From contig NZ_FQTU01000001.1 of assembly GCF_900128885.1 (NCBI RefSeq), positions 248,001 through 312,000 of the forward strand: a stretch of 64,000 nucleotides of DNA, given 5' to 3'. The translations under genes and the position numbers were made by a program. Every line of letters begins with the position of its first letter. Position 1 is the first letter of the stretch. This document shows positions 1 through 7,791 of the stretch, piece by piece. The notes beneath the pieces are model-generated. The model searched no databases. It saw only the letters and a program-made list of their open reading frames with translations, and was not told the origin of the DNA. This DNA comes from Alkalibacter saccharofermentans DSM 14828. Lineage in GTDB: Bacteria; Bacillota; Clostridia; Eubacteriales; Alkalibacteraceae.

Positions 1-7
1 AAATCTG

Positions 8-18
8 CTCCCTCCTTG
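8..18 (-). promoter_or_regulatory. Strong ribosome-binding site of a gene beyond the left edge
   Basis: Read on the minus strand this is CAAGGAGGGAG, a near-perfect Shine-Dalgarno sequence ending seven bases from the window edge. A start codon would lie at or just beyond the edge, so another minus-strand gene probably begins immediately to the left. The gene itself cannot be seen. Confidence 0.5.
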
Positions 19-87
19 AAATCCACCCTTAAAAAGAAAATAATAAAAGGAATCGCTAAAATTTTAAATAGATTTTGATCATGGAAT

Positions 88-123
88 ATAAAAACCGCTA
101 TTGATGTGATAACAATAGCGGTT
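88..123 (-). terminator. Intrinsic terminator of the alpha-glucoside PTS operon
   Basis: A perfect 11-bp inverted repeat (AACCGCTATTG, arms 93-103 and 113-123) is followed on the minus strand by a T-rich run. It lies just after the EIIA stop codon and separates this operon from whatever lies to the left. Confidence 0.8.
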
Positions 124-130
124 GAGATTA

Positions 131-616
131 TTATTTTATTTTAATTATATTTTTCTCCATGCACTTTACGTATCTTCCCACGGACAAAACCTCAATCTTT
201 TCACCTGTCAAGAATACAATTGGTGATTTAAGGGATTTGCCTTTTTCAAGGATTTTTTCCTTATCGACTTTCACGATCACATCTCCCTGCTTGATGCGAT
301 CTCCTTGAGCGACGCACAGCTCAAAGCCTTCCCCTTCAAGCTCGACAGTGTCCATGCCTATGTGAATCAAATATTCCATGTTGTCATTTTTTATGCCTAT
401 TGCATGTCCTGTCGGAAATGCCATAATAACTTCTCCATCAGTAGGCGCTTTAACATCAACTCCATTAAAATCTATGGCAAATCCATCCCCCATCGACCTC
501 GTTGAAAAAACTTCATCTTCAACCTGATCAATTCTCATCAATTCACCCTCCATGGGTGAAAAAAAATCTTTTCTTTTAAGTATTTTTTTAAACATACGAT
601 TCGTTTGAGCCGTCAA
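131..616 (-). CDS. PTS glucose-family EIIA component
   Basis: A soluble phosphocarrier of the PTS glucose superfamily (Crr-like, 161 aa). It takes phosphate from HPr and passes it to the EIIB domain of the transporter. The two conserved histidines are visible: His71 in PTGHAIGI and the phosphorylated His85 in LIHIGMDTV. The start chosen is TTG at 616, because AGGAGG lies nine bases before it; an in-frame ATG at 595 has no ribosome site at the right distance. It is the last gene of the operon with the EIICB gene and the GH4 enzyme, and supplies the EIIA domain missing from that EIICB protein. Confidence 0.9.
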   Translation of the reverse strand: MTAQTNRMFKKILKRKDFFSPMEGELMRIDQVEDEVFSTRSMGDGFAIDFNGVDVKAPTDGEVIMAFPTGHAIGIKNDNMEYLIHIGMDTVELEGEGFELCVAQGDRIKQGDVIVKVDKEKILEKGKSLKSPIVFLTGEKIEVLSVGRYVKCMEKNIIKIK

Positions 617-645
617 GCCAAACTTCCTCCTTTGATTTTTTAAAT

Positions 646-2238
646 TTATACTAAGCCATTTGCATTGCGATCAGAAATCAAGCTTTCAAAGTCATCCCTT
701 ACTTGTGGCACTGAAAGACCTACTATAACCTGAATCGCATTCCCGTTTCTGACAACTCCATGTGCTCCAGCTTCTTTGAAGTAATTGTCTGATAGAAGCT
801 TTGATCCATCATTAACAGAAACTCTCAATCTCGTAGCACAATTCGTTACATCTACGATGTTTTCCGCTCCACCTAGTGCCTCTAAAAACGCTTGAGCTTG
901 TGAGGGCTTGCTGTTTGCGGCCCCAGAAGAAGACTTTTTAGCCTTGTAATCTGCTTTGGAGTACAGCTTTGTCTCGTCTGTGTCTTTTTCCCTTCCCGGA
1001 GTAGCAAGATCAAACTTCAGTATAGCAAATCTGAATGAAAAGAAGTAGATCACCGTAAATATCAACCCTATTATGATCTGAATAATATAAGTGGAAGAAT
1101 GATAGTTAAACAACGGCATCCAATTTTGTGCCAACCATTCTATTAGTCCTCCTCCAAAGTTACCGACTACTCCAAATGTATATGAAACTGCGGCCAAAGT
1201 AGCGGCCAGTACGGAGTGAAGGGCAAAAAGTGCCGGTGCAATAAACAAGAATGTAAATTCCAGAGGTTCGGTTATCCCTGCAAGAACTGCTGTCAATGTA
1301 GCGGGTATAAGAAGACCTGCGACTATTTTTTTCTTCTCAGGTTTGGCTGTAGAATATATTGCTAGCGCAATCCCCGTACAACCGAATACTTTTGATAGAC
1401 CATGCAACGCAAATCCACCTTCCGGAAACATTTCTTTTAAGCTCATTGCAGATGTGGCAAATGACGACAGATTTTGCGTCCATTCTGCATATATTCCGCT
1501 TTCAACAACTGCCGGACCAAAAAGAAACGGTCCGTAAACAAAGTGATGAAGCCCCGTTGGAATTAATATTCTCTCTAAAAAAGTGTACAACCAAACTCCG
1601 AATACCCCAGTTGATGTTAAAAATCCCTGCATTGAAGCAATTCCTGCTTGTATTTGCGGCCAAACAAAGCTTATTAAAAGGGCTGTAGGAATCATAAGAA
1701 AAAATCCGATTATGACTACAAACGAAGATCCTTGAAATATCCCTAAAAAATCAGGTAGCTTAGTATCAAAAAACTTATTATGCAAATATACTGCGATGGC
1801 TGCTATAAATATAGCTCCGATCATCCCGGTATCTAATGTTTTTATTCCGGCTATGAGCGCAAGTCCACTGACGCCACCCACTTCCAAAGAATAGTCTACA
1901 TTAAAGGTCGGTCCCCATAATTGAAGCAAGGCGCTTATAAAGTAGTTGAATGTCAAATATATTACCAAAGACTCAAGACAAGCTCGTGCTTGTGCCTTTT
2001 TAGCCAAAGCTATGGGAAGACCCACCACGAACAATAGTGGAAGCTGTCTGAACACTGTCCAGCCGCCTTCCTCGACGACAAACCAAAATTTATACCACAT
2101 GCCGTCGGGGTGGGCTATGGGGCCCATTATGTCCTGATTTTTAAACAATATAGTCAACCCTACAGTTATTCCTGCAAAAGCAAACAGGAGAACCGGTACA
2201 AACATCGCTGCACCAAACCTTTGAATTTTTTGTTTCAT
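646..2238 (-). CDS. PTS alpha-glucoside (maltose-type) transporter EIICB
   Basis: A membrane permease that imports and phosphorylates an alpha-glucoside (530 aa). The EIIC part, roughly residues 1-410, has about ten hydrophobic segments. The cytoplasmic EIIB domain follows a charged, Ser/Ala-rich linker and carries the phosphorylated Cys467 in DVTNCATRLRV. It resembles the MalB/AglA/GlvC class. The neighbouring GH4 6-phospho-alpha-glucosidase points to maltose and related alpha-linked disaccharides as substrates. There is no fused EIIA; that is encoded by the next gene. A GGAGTG ribosome site precedes the ATG. Confidence 0.9.
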   Translation of the reverse strand: MKQKIQRFGAAMFVPVLLFAFAGITVGLTILFKNQDIMGPIAHPDGMWYKFWFVVEEGGWTVFRQLPLLFVVGLPIALAKKAQARACLESLVIYLTFNYFISALLQLWGPTFNVDYSLEVGGVSGLALIAGIKTLDTGMIGAIFIAAIAVYLHNKFFDTKLPDFLGIFQGSSFVVIIGFFLMIPTALLISFVWPQIQAGIASMQGFLTSTGVFGVWLYTFLERILIPTGLHHFVYGPFLFGPAVVESGIYAEWTQNLSSFATSAMSLKEMFPEGGFALHGLSKVFGCTGIALAIYSTAKPEKKKIVAGLLIPATLTAVLAGITEPLEFTFLFIAPALFALHSVLAATLAAVSYTFGVVGNFGGGLIEWLAQNWMPLFNYHSSTYIIQIIIGLIFTVIYFFSFRFAILKFDLATPGREKDTDETKLYSKADYKAKKSSSGAANSKPSQAQAFLEALGGAENIVDVTNCATRLRVSVNDGSKLLSDNYFKEAGAHGVVRNGNAIQVIVGLSVPQVRDDFESLISDRNANGLV

Positions 2239-2278
2239 AATTAATCACTCCATCTATAATTAGTGTTTGCCTATTACT

Positions 2279-3604
2279 CTAATTCAATTCAGGCCAATAT
2301 TCTTTATTTGCTTCAATTAAATCGTCAAGTATTTTCTTGGCAATTGATGCACTAGGTACCGTTTTGGATAAAGTCATAGCTTGCCACAATTTTTGATAGC
2401 TTCCTGTTATCCAGGCATCGACTACCAGCTTTTCTACAGAAACCTGCTGCTCCATCAATCCCTTTTGAAATTGTGGAATTTTCCCCATGCTCAGTTTTTC
2501 ATAACCTTCACTTCCCACCAGACAAGGGATTTCTACCATGCCGGTTGAATCGAAGTTTTCAATCGCCCCTTCGTTCTCCACTATAAGCAGCATTCTTTCC
2601 TTTGTATTAAATGCTATGGCTCTAGCCAAATCTACTATGTAGCTTGCATGTTCATCGGGATGAAAATTGCAGTCCTTTGCAGTCCCTTTGTCTATTATAT
2701 CCTGTGCTGCTTTAAATACTGTTTTCTCTCTTCCTTCCATGACTTCATTTGCTCTGGAAAACTCTATGTCTGAATGCTCGACGACGTAGTCCTGAAACAG
2801 ATAATATTTTAGATATGTGTTAGGCAATGTGTCCGGGTCCAAAGCAAATACATCCTTTGCCTTGTGAAATGTGTCATTCCAGCTAGCGTCAACATGCTGG
2901 TGGTGACCCATATCGAATGTGTATCCATATTTTGCCACATGCTCTTTGATTTTTGGCATTAAATCATTTCCCTGTTTATCTCTTATGCTATTCCACCAGC
3001 CAAAGTGGTTTAGTCCATAATATCTGACATCCATTTCTTTTCTGGAATTCAAGCCTGCAATCCTGGCCATGAGCTCTTCTATACCAACAGGCATATCACA
3101 TATATTGAGCACTCTTGAATCAGGTCTCAGTCTTCTCGTAGCTTCAGCTACGATTGCTGCCGGGTTGGAGTAGTTAAGCATCCACGCATTTGGTGAATAT
3201 TTTTCCATAAAATCTATGATTTCGAGTATTCCTCCTATGGATCTCATTCCGTATGCTATTCCCCCAGGTCCACAGGTTTCTTGACCTAATACTTTATATC
3301 TTAGTGGAATTTTTTCATCCAATTCACGCATTGCATACTTTCCGACTCTTATATGAGCCATTACGAAGTCGATATCAGTAAAGGCTTCTTCGGGATCTGT
3401 AGTATAGCTGAACTTGATTTGCGGTGCCCTTTCCTTTAGAAGTATCTCACAAGCCTTTCCTATTACTTCCTGTCGGTCACCATCATTATCGTAGAATTTT
3501 ATTTGACGTATCGGGAATTTGTCAAGATTGTCCAGCAACATAATTACTATTCCGGGTGTGAAAGTGCTACCCCCACCTGCTATTGTAATTGAGCTTGATT
3601 TCAT
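2279..3604 (-). CDS. malH: GH4 6-phospho-alpha-glucosidase
   Basis: A cytoplasmic enzyme that hydrolyses the phosphorylated disaccharides made by the PTS into glucose 6-phosphate and a sugar (441 aa, normal for family GH4). An NAD-binding fold begins at residue 6 (ITIAGGGSTFTP). NYSNPA is at 144-149 and CDMP at 169-172; the CDMP signature marks the alpha-glucosidase branch, and its Cys together with His200 (LNHFGW) would bind the Mn2+ ion. Family members need NAD+, Mn2+ and a reducing environment. It is the first structural gene of the operon, behind its own promoter region. The glvA/aglB names are equivalent; the exact disaccharide is inferred. Confidence 0.92.
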   Translation of the reverse strand: MKSSSITIAGGGSTFTPGIVIMLLDNLDKFPIRQIKFYDNDGDRQEVIGKACEILLKERAPQIKFSYTTDPEEAFTDIDFVMAHIRVGKYAMRELDEKIPLRYKVLGQETCGPGGIAYGMRSIGGILEIIDFMEKYSPNAWMLNYSNPAAIVAEATRRLRPDSRVLNICDMPVGIEELMARIAGLNSRKEMDVRYYGLNHFGWWNSIRDKQGNDLMPKIKEHVAKYGYTFDMGHHQHVDASWNDTFHKAKDVFALDPDTLPNTYLKYYLFQDYVVEHSDIEFSRANEVMEGREKTVFKAAQDIIDKGTAKDCNFHPDEHASYIVDLARAIAFNTKERMLLIVENEGAIENFDSTGMVEIPCLVGSEGYEKLSMGKIPQFQKGLMEQQVSVEKLVVDAWITGSYQKLWQAMTLSKTVPSASIAKKILDDLIEANKEYWPELN

Positions 3605-3630
3605 ATAAAACTTCCTTTCGATTTCTAATC

Positions 3631-3686
3631 TAATTGTTTACCGGTTTGATCAGCGCGCTTGTTATGTGTTTATAGTAATTGTTTAC
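3631..3686. repeat. Direct repeat of an 11-bp element at the malH promoter
   Basis: TAATTGTTTAC occurs at 3631-3641 and again, identically, at 3676-3686, with starts 45 bp apart. The second copy overlaps the inferred -10 box of the malH promoter. The placement suits operators for the adjacent RpiR regulator, but that link is an inference. Confidence 0.45.
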
Positions 3687-3700
3687 ATCCACAATTTCAA
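3672..3700 (-). promoter_or_regulatory. Probable promoter of malH-EIICB-EIIA
   Basis: Minus-strand TTGAAA (3695-3700) and TACTAT (3672-3677) are separated by 17 bp. The gap between the regulator gene and malH is otherwise empty, so the three structural genes are probably transcribed from here. Confidence 0.4.
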
Positions 3701-3723
3701 TACTTTCCACGCATCGTGTTCCT

Positions 3724-4392
3724 TTAATCCAACAAGTTGAATTGATATGGTGTTATATATATTTTTTCAGTGCTCAAGCTTGCTAGGGTATTGTCTTTAA
3801 GTCTTGTTATCGAAATAAAAGGTATCTCCCTTAATTTCAGCTCTCTGGCCATCTTTATGACTTGCTGGGATTCTCCATCCAAAGAAACGATGATGAACAG
3901 GTCGTCCTTGGTTAGCTTTTTGGACAGCAGATTGAATTCGGCATTTCCTTCAAGTATATAAATTAGGTCTCCTCCGTTTACAAAAAGCCTTTTGATTTCA
4001 TTTACAACATTTTTTTGGACAAAACCAGACCCATATCCAATTATCCTTTTGGCTTTGTAAATAAGCCTGCAGACTGATGTAAAATCCTTATCTGCCATCT
4101 CCTCAGCGACTCTTTTATAAAGACCTAGCAAAGCTTTTACTTCATCAATTTTTTCTTCTTTTTGATCGCCTGCTTCCATTTTTAAAATTGCTTTTAATTC
4201 ACTGTAACCGTCTAAGGATATCTTCTTTGCAAAACGAAGTATCGTTGTTCTCGATACACAGCAATGATCTGCCATTTCATAGATAGACATGGTCTTGCAT
4301 TTTTCTTTATTGTTATATATGAACTGCCAGACCTGAAGATCTGTTTGATTTAATTGCTGCCGGTATTCGTTAACAAGTTCTTCAAGCTTCAT
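3724..4392 (-). CDS. RpiR-family regulator of the alpha-glucoside operon
   Basis: A DNA-binding regulator of the RpiR/MurR family (222 aa from the start chosen). The N-terminal helix-turn-helix is visible around MSIYEMADHCCVSRTTILRF, and a SIS sugar-phosphate-binding domain follows from about residue 95 (IIGYGSGFVQKN, then FIIVSLDGESQQVI). The family senses phosphosugars through the SIS domain. The ATG at 4392 is preferred over an upstream in-frame ATG at 4425 because GGTGGTG lies at the correct distance. It is divided from malH by 119 bp containing repeated candidate operators, so it most likely controls that operon. Whether it activates or represses cannot be told from sequence. Confidence 0.85.
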   Translation of the reverse strand: MKLEELVNEYRQQLNQTDLQVWQFIYNNKEKCKTMSIYEMADHCCVSRTTILRFAKKISLDGYSELKAILKMEAGDQKEEKIDEVKALLGLYKRVAEEMADKDFTSVCRLIYKAKRIIGYGSGFVQKNVVNEIKRLFVNGGDLIYILEGNAEFNLLSKKLTKDDLFIIVSLDGESQQVIKMARELKLREIPFISITRLKDNTLASLSTEKIYITPYQFNLLD

Positions 4393-4460
4393 GTTGCACC
4401 ACCGCTTCCAAATGAATTTGCTCATACCTTATTATACTACATTTTTTCAGCGTTAGCGCT

Positions 4461-4949
4461 TCACATTTTGATAAGTTGAAACACCTTAGTTCTCTCCAAA
4501 GCTTTTATAATCAATACTGAAATTGTGCTTCCTGCAATCGAGCTTACTCCAAAGGGAATCACAAATGCGAACAGGGCTACCTCCCTGCCCATTAATAATG
4601 CGGCTACAGGGTAGGAAGCAAGCGCTCCGAATAAACCGGTCCCAACAACTTCACCTAAAAATGCGTGGGTCATCTTTCTGCTTTTCATGTACAAAACACC
4701 ACACATCATAGCTCCTATCATGCTCCCCGGGAAGGCAAGAAGGCTCCCGGTACCCATTGAAATGCGAATCAGAGATGTTGCAAATGCAACCCCCACTCCA
4801 TATACGGGTCCCAGTATTACTCCAGATAAAACATTGACCATATGCTGTATGGGAAAGCACTTTGCGGCTCCCACAGGAATAAAGAATCCGGACAATGATA
4901 CAGCTAGTGCAACAAAAAGACCTGCTAATGATAATTTTTTGATGTTCAT
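4461..4949 (-). CDS. thiW: ThiW, S component of an ECF-type thiazole transporter
   Basis: A small, very hydrophobic protein (162 aa, about five membrane segments) of the ThiW family, thought to be the substrate-binding subunit for hydroxyethylthiazole uptake through a shared ECF module. Recognisable stretches are FFIPVGAAKCFPIQHMVNV and GSLLAFPGSMIGAMMCG. The assignment is strongly supported by the TPP riboswitch and terminator directly upstream. No ECF ATPase or T component lies nearby, so a shared module elsewhere is presumed. Confidence 0.88.
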   Translation of the reverse strand: MNIKKLSLAGLFVALAVSLSGFFIPVGAAKCFPIQHMVNVLSGVILGPVYGVGVAFATSLIRISMGTGSLLAFPGSMIGAMMCGVLYMKSRKMTHAFLGEVVGTGLFGALASYPVAALLMGREVALFAFVIPFGVSSIAGSTISVLIIKALERTKVFQLIKM

Positions 4950-4975
4950 TTAAATCCTCCTTAAATTTAATATAT

Positions 4976-5003
4976 AAAAAGAGACCTGCGCAAAGCAGAT
5001 CTC
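4976..5003 (-). terminator. Terminator in the expression platform of the thiW riboswitch
   Basis: A nine-pair stem (GAGATCTGC with GCAGGTCTC) and a TTTTT run lie between the TPP aptamer and thiW on the minus strand. This arrangement fits premature termination when TPP is bound. Confidence 0.85.
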
Positions 5004-5020
5004 AATAAACAGCAAGCTAT

Positions 5021-5106
5021 GAGTCCCACGTTGGCATTATCCAAATCAGGTTTTTAGGGTCGAGACAGCATTTAGTCTCCTCTCAGCCTGCATGCGCAAG
5101 CTCCCC
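5021..5106 (-). ncRNA. TPP riboswitch upstream of thiW
   Basis: The minus strand carries the THI-box core: a GGGG start, CTGAGA, then CCTGATTTGGATAATGCC and a GTGGGA 3' strand. Together with the following terminator this is a classical TPP OFF switch controlling thiW. Confidence 0.92.
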
Positions 5107-5141
5107 ATTATGTATGATTAAAAGTTTTGTTACTAATCTAG

Positions 5142-5396
5142 TCAGTATATGTCATCTGAATAATCGGATCTGTTTTTGCATTCCTCAGTGAGAATCCCAA
5201 GATATTTTGCAAGCAGAGGCGCATACGACAGAGCAAAAACAGTACTTGCACAGGCCATCACCTTTTTTCTCTGGGACTGAGGCACTGCCATTCCCATAAG
5301 GACTCCCATGGAGCATAACGAAAGCTTTAAAAGCCCTATATCTACAACAGTCATCTGATCTTTGTACTTTTGAGCATATTTCAGCATACCTTTCAC
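5142..5396 (-). CDS. Small membrane protein of unknown function
   Basis: An 84-residue protein with two hydrophobic stretches (about residues 20-40 and 48-66) flanking a basic SQRKK loop. Similar small proteins in clostridia are sometimes labelled 'permease of phosphate ABC transporter', but nothing in the sequence supports transport, so I leave it unassigned. A GTG start at 5396 is chosen because AGGAGG precedes it by nine bases; the ATG at 5387 is too far away. It has its own TTGTAT-17-TATAAT promoter and lies just upstream of the thiW riboswitch. Confidence 0.6.
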   Translation of the reverse strand: MKGMLKYAQKYKDQMTVVDIGLLKLSLCSMGVLMGMAVPQSQRKKVMACASTVFALSYAPLLAKYLGILTEECKNRSDYSDDIY

Positions 5397-5455
5397 TATA
5401 GACTACCTCCTCTGATTTTCTTTCAAGTCAGCAATACTACTTACAGGTTAAATTC

Positions 5456-5484
5456 ATTATAACAAATTAACCATTTACATACAA
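5456..5484 (-). promoter_or_regulatory. Promoter of the 84-residue membrane protein gene
   Basis: Minus-strand TTGTAT (5479-5484) and a perfect TATAAT (5456-5461) are spaced by 17 bp, 60 bp before the GTG start. Confidence 0.6.
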
Positions 5485-5553
5485 TGGCAAACATCAGTTT
5501 CTTTTCTTCTGGTAGGGGTACTAATTATTTAAATAATAAAGAGGGTGATAAAC

Positions 5554-6069
5554 ATGAAAAATTTAAAAAAGCATATCATATCATTTCTCTTGCCTATAGT
5601 CGTATGCATCGCAGTTCCCTTGGTTATTATTTTCTTTGAAATAAGTGCTGTGGGCGATTCTCTTTTCAACCAAAACAAAGCAGTTCTATTATTGGGTATT
5701 ATACTGCTTTTAGTCAGCTGCATTTGTTTTTTTATTATCGTTAAGTTTTTTATTTCCGTTAGCAGAAGCACGATTATGCCTTGGAATCCTTCTCAAAGAC
5801 TTATTATGACAGGACCATATGCCTATGTTAGAAATCCGATGATATTAAGCGTAATCACGGTATTGCTGGGATATTCTCTTGTTTTCGCTTCAATGAGGAT
5901 ATTTGCCTTCTGCTTTGTATTTTTCATAGTCAACAACTTATATTTCTCTTTATTTGAAGAGCCTGATCTCTTAAAGCGTTTCGGCAAAGATTACGACCAT
6001 TATAAAAAAAATGTTCCCAGGTGGATTCCAAGAGCAAAGCCTTGGAATCCACCTGGGAACAATGATTAA
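5554..6069 (+). CDS. Isoprenylcysteine methyltransferase-like membrane protein
   Basis: An integral membrane protein (171 aa) of the ICMT/phospholipid methyltransferase-like superfamily. About four membrane segments are visible, with the family core GPYAYVRNPMILSVITVLLGYSL followed by a Glu-rich EEPDLLKRFGKDYDHYKKNVPRW tail. The family uses S-adenosylmethionine; the substrate in bacteria is generally unknown. ATG at 5554 is chosen because GAGGG sits eight bases before it; an in-frame GTG at 5545 overlaps that ribosome site. Oddly, the last 17 codons are formed by a perfect 20-bp inverted repeat that is also the terminator of the opposite gene. Confidence 0.75.
   Translation: MKNLKKHIISFLLPIVVCIAVPLVIIFFEISAVGDSLFNQNKAVLLLGIILLLVSCICFFIIVKFFISVSRSTIMPWNPSQRLIMTGPYAYVRNPMILSVITVLLGYSLVFASMRIFAFCFVFFIVNNLYFSLFEEPDLLKRFGKDYDHYKKNVPRWIPRAKPWNPPGNND
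6005..6060 (-). terminator. Terminator of the NlpC/P60 gene, inside the ICMT-like coding sequence
   Basis: Two perfect 20-nt arms (6013-6032 and 6041-6060) enclose an 8-nt loop. On the minus strand the stem is followed by ATTTTTTTATA, the classic terminator form. On the plus strand no T run follows. It therefore ends transcription of the minus-strand hydrolase gene although it lies wholly inside the plus-strand gene. Confidence 0.8.
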
Positions 6070-6081
6070 TAGCTATTAAAT

Positions 6082-7485
6082 TCAGTAGGCTCTTCTTCCA
6101 CTGATGTATTTTGCTCTCCAATACGCTGTATTAATAGACGTTATCTCAACTCTTCTTCCTGGCCTGGGTGAGTGAATCATGTTGCCGTTTCCTACGTAAA
6201 TACCCACATGACCTGAAAAAACAACTAAATCTCCGGGCATCAAATCGCTTTTCGCAACGAATCCTCCGACGCTTCTCTGCCCTCCGCTGGTTCTAGGGAG
6301 ACCTATTCCCAATTGTCTGAATACATACTGTGTGAAACCGGAACAATCGAAACCAGCTGGCGTCGACCCTCCACTTCTATATGGAGTTCCCAGGTACTGT
6401 CTTGCAGTTGCTACTATTGAAGAACCCAGGTTAGACTTGTATGATGAAGCTGAAGTTGATCTCGAAGCAGTTACCACTGGTCTTGATTTGGTGCCTTCAA
6501 GCACTATCTTGGCAATTGGTTCCGCGATTACCTTTTCATTTATAACCTTTGATTTTTCCGCTACTCCATTTACGTATAAAACTTCTTTTGTTACTTCCTT
6601 TTCGCCGTTCTTGCCTTCCTGCTCTACCTTCGTTTGTCCGATAAATAAAGAAGAATCCTTTTTCTTCTCGGTAGCATATGATATTTTTTCACTAACAGTC
6701 TCTTTCACCATCGCTGATACGTCAAGAAATGGTTTTTCAACGCTTAAATTTATAGTGTCTCCCGGCATCAACTCTTCAAGGTTTTTATCAGGATTTGCTT
6801 CCTCCAAGGTTCTCAAGCCAGTTCCGTAAGACCTGGAAATTGTCCAAGCTGAGTCACCTTGAGCCACTTTGTATGTCTGAATTTCTTCTGTATTTATATT
6901 CACTCTTTCAAGTGCGTCAACTTCATCAAGTATCAAATCCGCTTGAACATTTTTTAATATTACTTCTACATCTTGCTCAAAGGCTATATCTAGAATCTCG
7001 ATATTATTCGATGACCCGGCAAGACTTTCAACATATGGTTTTTTCATTTGTTCCAAAATTTCATTAGCTTCCTCAACAGTCGCTAGAATAAGCTTTTCTT
7101 CTCCGTCAACCATAATTACTGCCGCTTCTTGGAATACCTGAATATTTTCTTGCAATGCATTAGTTAAGCTGTCAATTTCCAAAGTCGAGCTTTTATCCAC
7201 TCTCACTTTTTCGAAGGTTATTTCCTTTTCATAAAAAAAGTCTTCACCGTACTGATCTATAAGCTGTTTTTCAATTTCAGCCAATGCATCTTCAACCATC
7301 ATTTGCTCTGATACATAACCTAGGTTCTGACCATTGAAGTACAACTGATAAGAAAAGCTGTTTTGGTAGGTCAATACTCCTATAGCTATAGTCGCAGTAA
7401 TGGCACCAGATACTGCCAACGCCTTTGCTCTGTCTTTTAATTGCCATGTCTGTACATCTACTGTTTTCATCCAGTTTTTGTTCAT
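6082..7485 (-). CDS. Secreted LysM/G5/NlpC-P60 peptidoglycan hydrolase
   Basis: A cell-wall enzyme (467 aa) expected to cut peptide stems of peptidoglycan. In order: an N-terminal signal anchor (about 24-40), a poorly defined region to about 200, a LysM domain (about 205-250, YKVAQGDSAWTISRSYG), a G5 domain (about 262-335) and an NlpC/P60 catalytic domain from about 358. The catalytic triad is visible as Cys381 (FDCSGF), His426 (GHVGIYV) and His438 (MIHSP). It stands alone with its own promoter, a 5' hairpin and a terminator. It is probably a housekeeping D,L-endopeptidase; which peptide bond it cuts is not shown by sequence. Confidence 0.9.
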   Translation of the reverse strand: MNKNWMKTVDVQTWQLKDRAKALAVSGAITATIAIGVLTYQNSFSYQLYFNGQNLGYVSEQMMVEDALAEIEKQLIDQYGEDFFYEKEITFEKVRVDKSSTLEIDSLTNALQENIQVFQEAAVIMVDGEEKLILATVEEANEILEQMKKPYVESLAGSSNNIEILDIAFEQDVEVILKNVQADLILDEVDALERVNINTEEIQTYKVAQGDSAWTISRSYGTGLRTLEEANPDKNLEELMPGDTINLSVEKPFLDVSAMVKETVSEKISYATEKKKDSSLFIGQTKVEQEGKNGEKEVTKEVLYVNGVAEKSKVINEKVIAEPIAKIVLEGTKSRPVVTASRSTSASSYKSNLGSSIVATARQYLGTPYRSGGSTPAGFDCSGFTQYVFRQLGIGLPRTSGGQRSVGGFVAKSDLMPGDLVVFSGHVGIYVGNGNMIHSPRPGRRVEITSINTAYWRAKYISGRRAY

Positions 7486-7497
7486 AACATTTCTCCC

Positions 7498-7535
7498 ATA
7501 CTCTTGATAGAGTTAAATTTTTTCAACAAGAGTAT
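7498..7535 (-). promoter_or_regulatory. 5'-leader hairpin of the NlpC/P60 gene
   Basis: On the minus strand ATACTCTTG and CAAGAGTAT form a perfect nine-pair stem with a 20-nt loop. The stem ends directly before the GGGAGAA ribosome site, so it could affect translation or mRNA stability. Confidence 0.45.
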
Positions 7536-7562
7536 TGTAACATTAAATATACAAACGCGCAA
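7534..7562 (-). promoter_or_regulatory. Promoter of the NlpC/P60 gene
   Basis: Minus-strand TTGCGC (7557-7562) and TACAAT (7534-7539) are spaced by 17 bp, placing transcription start near 7527. Confidence 0.55.
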
Positions 7563-7791
7563 ACTTTATTTACATTTTAGATACAACTTTAAATATTCTC
7601 TTAAGACTTTTTTAGTTTCTGCATAACAAAAGGAACTTTCGTATCGAGATTAAGCACTACTCTTTCTTATAGCGTACAGAATACTGTGCGGTATTTTTAT
7701 CATTTTTTAATCTTCACTAATTACTCCATTCATAATGATTATTTCAAAGGTTACTTTCCGTTAAATATTTATTTAAGAGCAGTGCTTGCCT

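Larger units (their letters stand above)
7486..7791. other. 306-bp intergenic region between galE and the NlpC/P60 gene
   Basis: The right-hand end lies downstream of galE and shows no convincing terminator stem. The left-hand end holds the promoter and 5' leader of the NlpC/P60 gene. The central 180 bp are AT-rich with no open frame or conserved RNA motif that I recognise. Confidence 0.5.

Noticed and set aside
6332..6829. 165-codon open frame on the plus strand
   Set aside because: Antisense to the LysM/NlpC-P60 gene, which has complete domains and a catalytic triad.
7486..7791. Possible cyclic-di-AMP (ydaO-type) riboswitch before the NlpC/P60 gene
   Set aside because: Such switches often precede these hydrolases, but the inferred transcript leader is only about 40 nt and lacks the conserved core.
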